A DNA stretch of 64,000 nucleotides from positions 10,804,509-10,868,508 of the forward strand of contig OX465109.1 of assembly GCA_949987565.1 (NCBI GenBank). The letters are read 5' to 3'. The position numbers and the translations under genes were made by a program. Below, piece by piece: positions 37,250 to 49,390 of the stretch. The notes under the pieces were generated by a model that did not search any database, had not been told where the DNA came from, and saw nothing but the letters and a program-made list of their open reading frames with translations. Source of the stretch: Luidia sarsii (taxonomy: Eukaryota; Echinodermata; Asteroidea; Paxillosida; Luidiidae). Position 1 is the first letter of the stretch. Each line of letters opens with the position of its first letter.

Positions 37250-39944
37250 AGGGAGAGAGCTTGTCTGTCTGCAGTGTAGCGCATAGCAAAGGGTACGGTG
37301 TTCCTAGAAAGAAAGATACACTTTGCAGGTTAATATCTCCTTCGATTTTAATGTCACAGAGCTAAAACTTGGCCTATAAAGAGCCCTTGGAGGGAGCTAT
37401 CGACTAGTGTTAAAATATTTGAAATCGGACAACTACACAAGAAAAGATCATCAAGCAAACGCAACTGACCCTCATCAAGGAGGGAGCTTGTCTGTCTGCA
37501 GTGTATGGCATGACGATCGGTGCAGTGTTCCCAGAAAAAAAAGAAACCTTGCAGGTTAATATCTCCTTCGATATTAATTTCCCACAGCTAAAACTTCGCG
37601 TGCCGAGAGCCCTTGGAGGGGGCTATCGACTAGTGTTAAGATAATTGAAATCGGACAAGTACACATGAAAACATCATCAAGCAAAGGCATTTCACCATCA
37701 TCAGGGAGAGAGCTTGTCTGTGTACAGTGTTGCGCATAGCAAAGGTTTCGGTGTTCCTAGAGAGAAAGATACACTTTGCAGGTTAATATCTCCTTCGATT
37801 TTAATGTCACAAAGCTAAAACTTGCCGCGCAGAGAGCCCTTGGAGGAGGGCTATCGACTAGTGTTAAGATAATTGAAATCGGACAAGTACACATGAAAAC
37901 ATCGTCAAGCAAAGGCAACTCACCATCATCAGGGAGAGAGCTTGTCTGTCTGCAGTGTACCGCGTAGCAAAGGTTTCGGTGTTCCTAGAAAGAAAGATAC
38001 ACTTTGCAGGTTAATATCTCCTTCGATTTTAATGTCACAGAGCTAAAACTTGGCCTATAAAGAGCCCTTGGAGGGGGCTATCGACTAGTGTTAAAATATT
38101 TGAAATCGGACAACTACACAAGAAAAGATCATCAAGCAAACGCAACTGACCCTCATCAGGGAGGGAGCTGTCTGTCTGCAGTGTATGGCATGACGATCGG
38201 TGCAGTGTTCCCAGAAAAAATAACACCTTGCAGGTTAATATATCCTTCGATATTAATTTCCCACAGCTAGAACTTGACGGGCAGAGAGCCCTTGGAGGGG
38301 GCTATCGACTAGTGTTAAGATAATTGAAATCGGACAAGTACACATGAAAACATCCTCAAGCAAAGGCAACTCACCATCATCAGGGAGAGAGCTTGTCTGT
38401 CTGCAGTGTAGCGCATAGCAAAGGGTACGGTGTTCCTAGAAAGAAAGATACACTTTGCAGGTTAATATCTGCTTCGATTTTAATGTCACAGAGCTAAAAC
38501 TTGGCCTATAAAGAGCCCTTGGAGGGGGCTATCGACTAGTGTTAAAATATTTGAAATCGGACAACTACACAAGAAAAGATCATCAAGCAAACGCAACTGA
38601 CCCTCATCGGGGAGGGAGCTTGTCTGTCTGCAGTGTATGGCATGACGATCGGTGCAGTGTTCCCAGAAAAAAAAGAAACCTTGCAGGTTAATATCTCCTT
38701 CGATATTAATTTCCCACAGCTAGAAATTGGCGCGCAGAGAGCCCTTGGAGGGGGCTATCGACTAGTGTTAAGATAATTGAAATCGGACAAGTACACATGA
38801 AAACATCATCAAGCAAAGGCAACTCACCATCATCAGGGAGAGAGCTTGTCTGTCTACAGTGTTGCGCATAGCAAAGGTTTCGGTGTTCCTAGAAAGAAAG
38901 ATACACTTTGCAGGTTAATATCTCCTTCGATTTTAATGTCAAGAAGCTAAAACTTGGCCTATAAAGAGCCCTTGGAGGGGGCTATCGACTAGTGTTAAAA
39001 TATTTGAAATCGGACAACTACACAAGAAAAGATCATCAAGCAAACGCAACTGACCCTCATCGAGAGGGAGCTTGTCTGTCTGCAGTGTATGGCATGACGA
39101 TCGGTGCAGTGTTCCCAGAAAGAAAAAACACCTTGCAGGTTAATATCTCCTTCGATATTAATTTCCCATAGCTAAAAATTGGCGCGCAGAGAGCCCTTGG
39201 AGGGGGCTATCGACTAGTGTTAAGATAATTGAAATCGGACAAGTACACATGAAAACATCATCAAGCAAAGGCAACTCACCATCATCAGGGAGAGAGCTTG
39301 TCTGTGTACAGTGTTGCGCATAGCAAAGGTTTCGGTGTTCCTAGAAAGAAAGATACACTTTGCAGGTTAATATCTCCTTCGATTTTAATGTCACAGAGCT
39401 AAAACTTGGCCTATAAAGAGCCCTTGGAGAGAGCTATGGACTAGTGTTAAAATATTTGAAATCGGACAACTACACAAGAAAAGATCATCAAGCAAACGCA
39501 ACTGACCCTCATCAGGGAGGGAGCTTGTCTGTCTGCAGTGTATGGCATGACGATCGGTGCAGTGTTCCCAGAAAAAAAAGAAACCTTGCAGGTTAATATC
39601 TCCTTCGATATTAATTTCCCACAGCTAAAAATTGGCGCGCAGAGAGCCCTTGGAGGGGGCTATCGACTAGTGTTAAGATAATTGAAATCGGACAAGTACA
39701 CATGAAAACATCATCAAGCAAAGGCAACTCACCATCATCAGGGAGAGAGCTTGTCTGTGTACAGTGTTGCGCATAGCAAAGGTTTCGGTGTTCCTAGAAA
39801 GAAAGATACACTTTGCAGGTTAATATCTCCTTCGATTTTAATGTCACAGAGCTAAAACTTGGCCTATAAAGAGCCCTTGGAGGGGGCTATCGACTAGTGT
39901 TAAAATATTTGAAATCGGACAACTACACAAGAAAAGATCATCAA

Positions 39945-40046
39945 GCAAACGCAACTGACCCTCATCGGGGAGGGAGCTTGTCTGTCTGCAGTGTATGGCA
40001 TGACGATCGGTGCAGTGTTCCCAGAAAGAAAAAACACCTTGCAGGT
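39945..40046 (+). repeat. Truncated A monomer, 145-bp deletion, copy 5
   Basis: This lies 6,148 bp after copy 4 and shares ggaactaacgac with it, so copies 4 and 5 are sisters. Confidence 0.9.
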
Positions 40047-40159
40047 CAGGGAGAGAGCTTGTCTGTGTACAGTGTTGCGCATAGCAAAGGTTTCGGTGTT
40101 CCTAGAAAGAAAGATACACTTTGCAGGTTAATATCTCCTTCGATTTTAATGTCACAAAG

Positions 40160-42380
40160 CTAAAACTTGGCGCGCAGAGAGCCCTTGGAGGAGGGCTATC
40201 GACTAGTGTTAAGATAATTGAAATCGGACAAGTACACATGAAAACATCGTCAAGCAAAGGCAACTCACCATCATCAGGGAGAGAGCTTGTCTGTCTGCAG
40301 TGTACCGCATAGCAAAGGTTTCGGTGTTCCTAGAAAGAAAGATACACTTTGCAGGTTAATATCTCCTTCGATTTTAATGTCACAAAGCTAAAACTTGGCC
40401 TATTAAGAGCCCTTGGAGGGAACTAACGACTAGTGTTAAAATATTTGAAATCGGACAACTACACAAGAAAAGATCATCAAGCAAACGCAACTGACCCTCA
40501 TCAGGGAGGGAGCTTGTCTGTCTGCAGTGTATGGCATGACGATCGGTGCAGTGTTCCCAGAAAAAAAAGAAACCTTGCAGGTTAATATCTCCTTCGATAT
40601 TAATTTCCCACAGCTAAAACTTGGCGTGCCGAGAGCCCTTGGAGGGGGCTATCGACTAGTGTTAAGATAATTAAAATCGGACAAGTACACATGAAAACAT
40701 CATCAAGCAAAGGCAACTCACCATCATCAGGGAGAGAGCTTGTCTGTGTACAGTGTTGCGCATAGCAAAGGTTTCTGTGTTTCTAGAAAGAAAGATACAC
40801 TTTGCAGGTTAATATCTCCTTTGATTTTAATGTCACAGAGCTAAAACTTGGCCTATAAAGAGCCCTTGGAGGGGGCTATCGACTAGTGTTAAAATATTTG
40901 AAATCGGACAACTACACAAGAAAAGATCATCAAGCAAACGCAACTGACCCTCATCAGGGAGGGAGCTTGTCTGTCTGCAGTGTATGGCATGACGATCGGT
41001 GCAGTGTTCTCAGAAAAAAAACACCTTGCAGGTTAATATATCCTTCGATTTTAATTTCCTACAGCTAAAAATTGGCGCGCAGAGAGCCCTTGGAGGGGGC
41101 TATCGACTAGTGTTAAGATAATTGAAATCGGACAAGTACACATGAAAACATCCTCAAGCAAAGGCAACTCACCATCATCAGGGAGAGAGCTTGTCTGTCT
41201 GCAGTGTAGCGCGTAGCAAAGGGTACGGTGTTCCTAGAAAGAAAGATACACTTTGCAGGTTAATATCTCCTTCGAATTTTAATGTCACGAAGTGTTAAGA
41301 TAATTGAAATCGGACACGTACACATGAAAACATCATCAAGCAAAGGCAACTCACCATCATCAGGGAGAGAGCTTGTCTGTCTGCAGTGTAGCGCATAGCA
41401 AAGGGTACGGTGTTCCTAGAAAGAAAGATACACTTTGCAGGGTAATATCTCCTTCGATTTTAATGTCACGAAGCTAAAACTTGGCCTATAAAGAGCCCTT
41501 GGAGGGGGCTATCGACTAGTGTTAAAATATTTGAAATCGGACAACTACACAAGAAAAGATCATCAAGCAAACGCAACTGACCCTCATCGAGAGGGACCTT
41601 GTCTGTCTGCAGTGTATGGCATGACGATTGGTGCAGTGTTCCCAGAAAGAAAAAACACCTTGCAGGTTAATATCTCCTTCGATATTAATTTCCCATAGCT
41701 AAAAATTAGCGCGCAGAGAGCCCTTGGAGGGGGCTATCGACTAGTGTTAAGATAATTGAAATCGGACAAGTACACATGAAAACATCATCAAGCAAAGGCA
41801 ACTCACCATCATCAGGGAGAGAGCTTGTCTGTCTGCAGTGTAGCGCATAGCAAAGGGTACGGTGTTCCTAGAAAGAAAGATACACTTTGCAGGTTAATAT
41901 CTCCTTCGATTTTAATGTCACAGAGCTAAAACTTGGCCTATAAAGAGCCCTTGGAGGGAGCTATCGACTAGTGTTAAAATATTTGAAATCGGACAACTAC
42001 ACAAGAAAAGATCATCAAGCAAACGCAACTGACCCTCATCGGGGAGGGAGCTTGTCTGTCTGCAGTGTATGGCATGACGATCGGTGCAGTGTTCCCAGAA
42101 AAACAAGAAACCTTGCAGGTTAATATCTCCTTCGATATTAATTTCCCACAGCTAAAACTTCGCGTGCCGAGAGCCCTTGGAAGGGGGCTATCGACTAGTG
42201 TTAAGATAATTGAAATCGGACAAGTACACATGAAAACATCATCAAGCAAAGGCATTTCACCATCATCAGGGAGAGAGCTTGTCTGTGTACAGTGTTGCGC
42301 ATAGCAAAGGTTTCGGTGTTCCTAGAAAGAAAGATACACTTTGCAGGTTAATATCTCCTTTGATTTTAATGTCACAAAGC
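40160..42380 (+). repeat. 2,220-bp tandem repeat, unit 1 (10 monomers)
   Basis: Equivalent points are 40,886 and 43,106, 41,292 and 43,512, and 41,974 and 44,194. This unit overlaps the right end of the 5.1-kb block copy and includes aaaacaagaaacc and ggaagggggct as private changes. Confidence 0.8.
41158..41339 (+). repeat. 182-bp monomer with 46-bp deletion, copy 11
   Basis: Junction 41292/41293. It has the same B head plus agcgcgtag as copy 10. The corresponding monomer is absent at the paralogous place near 35,010. Confidence 0.9.
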
Positions 42381-44600
42381 TAAAACTTGCCGCGCAGAGA
42401 GCCCTTGGAGGAGGGCTATCGACTAGTGTTAAGATAATTGAAATCGGACAAGTACACATGAAAACATCGTCAAGCAAAGGCAACTCACCATCATCAGGGA
42501 GAGAGCTTGTCTGTCTGCAGTGTACCGCATAGCAAAGGTTTCGGTGTTCCTAGAAAGAAAGATACACTTTGCAGGTTAATATCTCCTTCGATTTTAATGT
42601 CACAAAGCTAAAACTTGGCCTATTAAGAGCCCTTGGAGGGAGCTAACGACTAGTGTTAAAATATTTGAAATCGGACAACTACACAAGAAAAGATCATCAA
42701 GCAAACGCAACTGACCCTCATCAGGGAGGGAGCTTGTCTGTCTGCAGTGTATGGCATGACGATCGGTGCAGTGTTCCCAGAAAAAAAAGAAACCTTGCAG
42801 GTTAATATCTCCTTCGATATTAATTTCCCACAGCTAAAACTTGGCGTGCCGAGAGCCCTTGGAGGGGGCTATCGACTAGTGTTAAGATAATTGAAATCGG
42901 ACAAGTACACATGAAAACATCATCAAGCAAAGGCAACTCACCATCATCAGGGAGAGAGCTTGTCTGTGTACAGTGTTGCGCATAGCAAAGGTTTCTGTGT
43001 TTCTAGAAAGAAAGATACACTTTGCAGGTTAATATCTCCTTCGATTTTAATGTCACAGAGCTAAAACTTGGCCTATAAAGAGCCCTTGGAGGGGGCTATC
43101 GACTAGTGTTAAAATATTTGAAATCGGACAACTACACAAGAAAAGATCATCAAGCAAACGCAACTGACCCTCATCAGGGAGGGAGCTTGTCTGTCTGCAG
43201 TGTATGGCATGACGATCGGTGCAGTGTTCTCAGAAAAAAAACACCTTGCAGGTTAATATATCCTTCGATTTTAATTTCCTACAGCTAAAAATTGGCGCGC
43301 AGAGAGCCCTTGGAGGGGGCTATCGACTAGTGTTAAGATAATTGAAATCGGACAAGTACACATGAAAACATCCTCAAGCAAAGGCAACTCACCATCATCA
43401 GGGAGAGAGCTTGTCTGTCTGCAGTGTAGCGCGTAGCAAAGGGTACGGTGTTCCTAGAAAGAAAGATACACTTTGCAGGTTAATATCTCCTTCGAATTTT
43501 AATGTCACGAAGTGTTAAGATAATTGAAATCGGACACGTACACATGAAAACATCATCAAGCAAAGGCAACTCACCATCATCAGGGAGAGAGCTTGTCTGT
43601 CTGCAGTGTAGCGCATAGCAAAGGGTACGGTGTTCCTAGAAAGAAAGATACACTTTGCAGGGTAATATCTCCTTCGATTTTAATGTCACGAAGCTAAAAC
43701 TTGGCCTATAAAGAGCCCTTGGAGGGGGCTATCGACTAGTGTTAAAATATTTGAAATCGGACAACTACACAAGAAAAGATCATCAAGCAAACGCAACTGA
43801 CCCTCATCGAGAGGGACCTTGTCTGTCTGCAGTGTATGGCATGACGATTGGTGCAGTGTTCCCAGAAAGAAAAAACACCTTGCAGGTTAATATCTCCTTC
43901 GATATTAATTTCCCATAGCTAAAAATTAGCGCGCAGAGAGCCCTTGGAGGGGGCTATCGACTAGTGTTAAGATAATTGAAATCGGACAAGTACACATGAA
44001 AACATCATCAAGCAAAGGCAACTCACCATCATCAGGGAGAGAGCTTGTCTGTCTGCAGTGTAGCGCATAGCAAAGGGTACGGTGTTCCTAGAAAGAAAGA
44101 TACACTTTGCAGGTTAATATCTCCTTCGATTTTAATGTCACAGAGCTAAAACTTGGCCTATAAAGAGCCCTTGGAGGGAGCTATCGACTAGTGTTAAAAT
44201 ATTTGAAATCGGACAACTACACAAGAAAAGATCATCAAGCAAACGCAACTGACCCTCATCAAGGAGGGAGCTTGTCTGTCTGCAGTGTATGGCATGACGA
44301 TCGGTGCAGTGTTCCCAGAAAAAAAAGAAACCTTGCAGGTTAATATCTCCTTCGATATTAATTTCCCACAGCTAAAACTTCGCGTGCCGAGAGCCCTTGG
44401 AGGGGGGCTATCGACTAGTGTTAAGATAATTGAAATCGGACAAGTACACATGAAAACATCATCAAGCAAAGGCATTTCACCATCATCAGGGAGAGAGCTT
44501 GTCTGTGTACAGTGTTGCGCATAGCAAAGGTTTCGGTGTTCCTAGAAAGAAAGATACACTTTGCAGGTTAATATCTCCTTCGATTTTAATGTCACAAAGC
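42381..44600 (+). repeat. 2,220-bp tandem repeat, unit 2
   Basis: It repeats unit 1 in order, with catcaaggagg instead of catcggggagg near 44,258 and ggagctaacgac instead of ggaactaacgac. Confidence 0.8.
43378..43559 (+). repeat. 182-bp monomer with 46-bp deletion, copy 12
   Basis: Junction 43512/43513, exactly 2,220 bp after copy 11. Confidence 0.9.
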
Positions 44601-45161
44601 TAAAACTTGCCGCGCAGAGAGCCCTTCGAGGAGGGCTATCGACTAGTGTTAAGATAATTGAAATCGGACAAGTACACAAGAAAAGATCATCAAGCAAACG
44701 CAACTGACCCTCATCAGGGAGGGAGCTTGTCTGTCTGCAGTGTATGGCATGACGATCGGTGCAGTGTTCCCAGAAAAAATAACACCTTGCAGGTTAATAT
44801 ATCCTTCGATATTAATTTCCCACAGCTAGAACTTGGCGTGCAGAGAGCCCTTGGAGGGGGCTATCGACTAGTGTTAAGATAATTGAAATCGGACAAGTAC
44901 ACATGAAAACATCCTCAAGCAAAGGCAACTCACCATCATCAGGGAGAGAGCTTGTCTGTCTGCAGTGTAGCGCATAGCAAAGGGTACGGTGTTCCTAGAA
45001 AGAAAGATACACTTTGCAGGTTAATATCTCCTTCGATTTTAATGTCACGAAGCTAAAACTTGGCCTATAAAGAGCCCTTGGAGGGGGCTATCGACTAGTG
45101 TTAAAATATTTGAAATCGGACAACTACACAAGAAAAGATCATCAAGCAAACGCAACTGACC
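44601..45161 (+). repeat. Recombinant monomers including an A-to-B tail switch
   Basis: Near 44,650-44,690 an A tail (aagataattgaaatcgg, caagtacac) switches to the B ending (aagaaaagatcatcaag) within cggacaagtacaca. The C monomer before it has a private cccttcgagg. Confidence 0.75.
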
Positions 45162-46567
45162 CTCATCGAGAGGGAGCTTGTCTGTCTGCAGTGTATGGCA
45201 TGACGATCGGTGCAGTGTTCCCAGAAAGAAAAAACACCTTGCAGGTTAATATCTCCTTCGATATTAATTTCCCATAGCTAAAAATTGGCGCGCAGAGAGC
45301 CCTTGGAGGGGGCTATCGACTAGTGTTAAGATAATTGAAATCGGACAAGTACACATGAAAACATCATCAAGCAAAGGCAACTCACCATCATCAGGGAGAG
45401 AGCTTGTCTGTGTACAGTGTTGCGCATAGCAAAGGTTTCGGTGTTCCTAGAAAGAAAGATACACTTTGCAGTTTAATATCTCCTTTGATTTTAATGTCAC
45501 AGAGCTAAAACTTGGCCTATAAAGAGCCCTTGGAGGGGGCTATCGACTAGTGTTAAAATATTTGAAATCGGACAACTACACAAGAAAAGATCATCAAGCA
45601 AACGCAACTGACCCTCATCGGGGAGGGAGCTTGTCTGTCTGCAGTGTATGGCATGACGATCGGTGCAGTGTTCCCAGAAAGAAAAAACACCTTGCAGGTT
45701 AATATCTCCTTCGATATTAATTTCCCACAGCTAAAAATTGGCGCGCAGAGAGCCCTTGGAGGGGGCTATCGACTAGTGTTAAGATAATTGAAATCGGACA
45801 AGTACACATGAAAACATCATCAAGCAAACACAACTCACCATCATCAGGAAGAGAGTTTGTCTGTCTGCAGTGTAGCGCATAGCAAAGGGTACGGTGTTCC
45901 TAGAAAGAAAGATACAATTTGCAGGTTAATAGCTCCTTCGATTTTAATGTCACAGAGCTAAAACTTGGCCTATAAAGAGCCCTTGGAGGGAGCTATCGAC
46001 TAGTGTTAAAATATTTGAAATCGGACAACTACACAAGAAAAGATCATTAAGCAAACGCAACTTACCCTCATCAGGGAGGGAGCTTGTCTGTCTGCAGTGT
46101 ATGGCATGACGATCGGTGCAGTGTTCCCAGAAAGAAAAAACACCTTGCAGGTTAATATCTCCTTCGATATTAATTTCCCACAGCTAAAACTTCGCGTGCC
46201 GAGAGCCCTTGGAGGGGGCTATCGACTAGTGTTAAGATAATTGAAATCGGACAAGTACACATGAAAACATCATCAAGCAAAGGCATTTCACCATCATCAG
46301 GGAGAGAGCTTGTCTGTGTACAGTGTTGCGCATAGCAAAGGTTTCGGTGTTCCTAGAAAGAAAGATACACTTTGCAGGTTAATATCTCCTTCGATTTTAA
46401 TGTCATAAAGCTAAAACTTGGCGAGCAGAGAGCCCTTGGAGGAGGGCTATCGACTAGTGTTAAGATAATTGAAATCGGACAAGTACACATGAAAACATCG
46501 TCAAGCAAAGGCAACTCACCATCATCAGGGAGAGAGCTTGTCTGTCTGCAGTGTACCGCGTAGCAAA
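45162..46567 (+). repeat. Six-monomer block, copy 3 (33,844 bp from copy 2)
   Basis: Markers gagagtttgtctg, gatacaatttgcagg, taatagctcc, catcattaagc (46,045), caacttaccctc, aacttcgcgtgccgag and ggcatttcacc are in the same order as copies 1 and 2. Private changes are gcaaacacaactc, catcaggaagag, gcagtttaat and gtcataaagc with ggcgagcag. Confidence 0.85.
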
Positions 46568-47129
46568 GGTTTCGGTGTTCCTAGAAAGAAAGATACACTT
46601 TGCAGGTTAATATCTCCTTCGATTTTAATGTCACAGAGCTAAAACTTGGCCTATAAAGAGCCCTTGGAGGGGGCTATCGACTAGTGTTAAAATATTTGAA
46701 ATCGGACAACTACACAAGAAAAGATCATCAAGCAAACGCAACTGACCCTCATCAGGGAGGGAGCTTGTCTGTCTGCAGTGTATGGCATGACGATCGGTGC
46801 AGTGTTCCCAGAAAAAATAACACCTTGCAGGTTAATATATCCTTCGATATTAATTTCCCACAGCTAAAACTTGGCGTGCAGAGAGCCCTTGGAGGGGGCT
46901 ATCGACTAGTGTTAAGATAATTGAAATCGGACAAGTACACATGAAAACATCCTCAAGCAAAGGCAACTCACCATCATCAGGGAGAGAGCTTGTCTGTCTG
47001 CAGTGTAGCGCATAGCAAAGGGTACGGTGTTCCTAGAAAGAAAGATACACTTTGCAGGTTAATATCTCCTTCGATTTTAATGTCACAGAGCTAAAACTTG
47101 GCCAATAAAGAGCCCTTGGAGGGAGCTAT
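46568..47129 (+). repeat. B-A-B monomers linking two blocks
   Basis: Regular monomers with aaaaaataacacc and catcctcaag, ending at the ggccaataaag marker (47,103). No other sequence is present. Confidence 0.7.
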
Positions 47130-49390
47130 CGACTAGTGTTAAAATATTTGAAATCGGACAACTACACAAGAAAAGATCATCAAGCAAACGCAACTGACCC
47201 TCATCGGGGAGGGAGCTTGTCTGTCTGCAGTGTATGGCATGACGATCGGTGCAGTGTTCCCAGAAAGAAAAAACACCTTGCAGGTTAATATCTCCTTCGA
47301 TATTAATTTCCCATAGCTAAAAATTGGCGCGCAGAGAGCCCTTGAAGGGGGCTATCGACTAGTGTTAAGATAATTGAAATCGGACAAGTACACATGAAAA
47401 CATCATCAAGCAAACGCAACTCACCATCATCAGGGAGAGAGTTTGTCTGCCTGCAGTGTAGCGCATAGCAAAGGGTACGGTGTTCCTAGAAAGAAAGATA
47501 CACTTTGCAGGTTAATATCTCCTTCGATTTTAATGTCAAGAAGCTAAAACTTGGCCTATAAAGAGCCCTTGGAGGGGGCTATCGACTAGTGTTAAAATAT
47601 TTGAAATCGGACAACTACACAAGAAAAGATCATCAAGCAAACGCAACTGACCCTCATCGAGAGGGAGCTTGTCTGTCTGCAGTGTATGGCATGACGATCG
47701 GTGCAGTGTTCCCAGAAAGAAAAAACACCTTGCAGGTTAATATCTCCTTCGATATTAATTTCCCATAGCTAAAATTTGGCCTATAAAGAGCCCTTGGAGG
47801 GGGCTATCGACTAGTGTTAAGATAATTGAAATCGGACAACTACACAAGAAAAGATCATCAAGCAAACGCAACTGACCCTCATCAGGGAGGGAGCTTGTCT
47901 GTCTGCAGTGTTTGGCATGACGATCGGTGCAGTGTTCCCAGAAAAAAAAAACCTTGCAGGTTAATATCTCCTTCGATATTAATTTCCCACAGCTAAAAAT
48001 TGGCGTGCAGAGAGCCCTTGGATGGGGCTATCGACTAGTGTTAAGATAATTGAAATCGGAAGAGTACACATGAAAACATCATCAAGCAAAGGCAACTCAC
48101 CATCATCAGGGAGAGAGCTTGTCTGTGTACAGTGTTGCGCATAGCAAAGGTTTCGGTGTTCCTAGAAAGAAAGATACACTTTGCAGGTTAATATCTCCTT
48201 CGATTTTAATGTCACAAAGCTAAAACTTGGCGCGCAGAGAGCCCTTGGAGGAGGGCTATCGACTAGTGTTAAGATAATTGAAATCGGACAAGTACACATG
48301 AAAACATCGTCAAGCAAAGGCAACTCACCATCATCAGGGAGAGAGCTTGTCTGTCTGCAGTGTACCGCATAGCAAAGGTTTCGGTGTTCCTAGAAAGAAA
48401 GATACACTTTGCAGGTTAATATCTCCTTCGATTTTAATGTCACAAAGCTAAAACTTGGCCTATTAAGAGCCCTTGGAGGGAGCTAACGACTAGTGTTAAA
48501 ATATTTGAAATCGGACAACTACACAAGAAAAGATCATCAAGCAAACGCAACTGACCCTCATCAGGGAGGGAGCTTGTCTGTCTGCAGTGTATGGCATGAC
48601 GATCGGTGCAGTGTTCCCAGAAAAAAAAACACCTTGCAGGTTAATATATCCTTCGATATTAATTTCCCACAGCTAAAAATTGGCGCGCAGAGAGCCCTTG
48701 GAAGGGGCTATCAACTAGTGTTAAGATAATTGAAATCGGACAAGTACACATGAAAACATCCTCAAGCAAAGGCAACTCACCATCATCAGGGAGAGAGCTT
48801 GTCTGTCTGCAGTGTAGCGCATAGCAAAGGGTACGGTGTTCCTAGAAAGAAAGATACACTTTGCAGGTTAATATCTCCTACGATTTTAATGTCACAGAGC
48901 TAACACTTGGCCTATAAAGAGCCCTTGGAGGGAGCTACCGACTAGTGTTAAAATATTTGAAATCGGACAACTAAACAAGAAAAGATCATCAAGCAAACGC
49001 AACTGACCCTCATCAGGGAGGGAGCTTGTCTGTCTGCAGTGTATGGCATGACGATCGGTGCAGTGTTCCCAGAAAGAAAAAACACCTTGCAGGTTAATAT
49101 CTCCTTCGATATTAATTTCCCATAGCTAAAACTTGGCGTGCCGAGAGCCCTTGGATGGGGCTATCGACTAGTGTTAAGATAATTGAAATCGGACAAGTAC
49201 ACATGAAAACATCATCAAGCAAAGGCAACTCACCATCATCAGGGAGAGAGCTTGTCTGTGTACAGTGTTGCGCATAGCAAAGGTTTCGGTGTTCCTAGAA
49301 AGAAAGATACACTTTGCAGGTTAATATCTCCTTCGATTTTAATGTCACAGAGCTAAAACTTGGCCTATAAAGAGCCCTTGGAGGGGGCTA
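47130..49390 (+). repeat. ~2.26-kb block, copy 1 (copy 2 at 56,398-58,660)
   Basis: Markers are ccttgaaggggg, gtctgcctgcag, gtcaagaagc, ctaaaatttggcctat, an A-to-B tail switch near 47,835, gtgtttggcatg, ggatggggct, cggaagagtacac, a C monomer, ggagctaacgac, ctatcaactag, ctcctacgat and caactaaacaag. Confidence 0.8.

Larger units (their letters stand above)
37250..42516 (+). repeat. ~5.1-kb block, copy 2
   Basis: The offset is 6,148-6,149 bp up to about 41,200 and 6,330-6,331 bp after it, owing to the extra 182-bp monomer. Private changes are cctagagagaaag (~37,760), aacttgacgggcag (~38,270), a missing t in gagctgtctg (~38,169), ctatggactag (~39,437) and ttaaaatcgg (~40,671). Confidence 0.85.
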
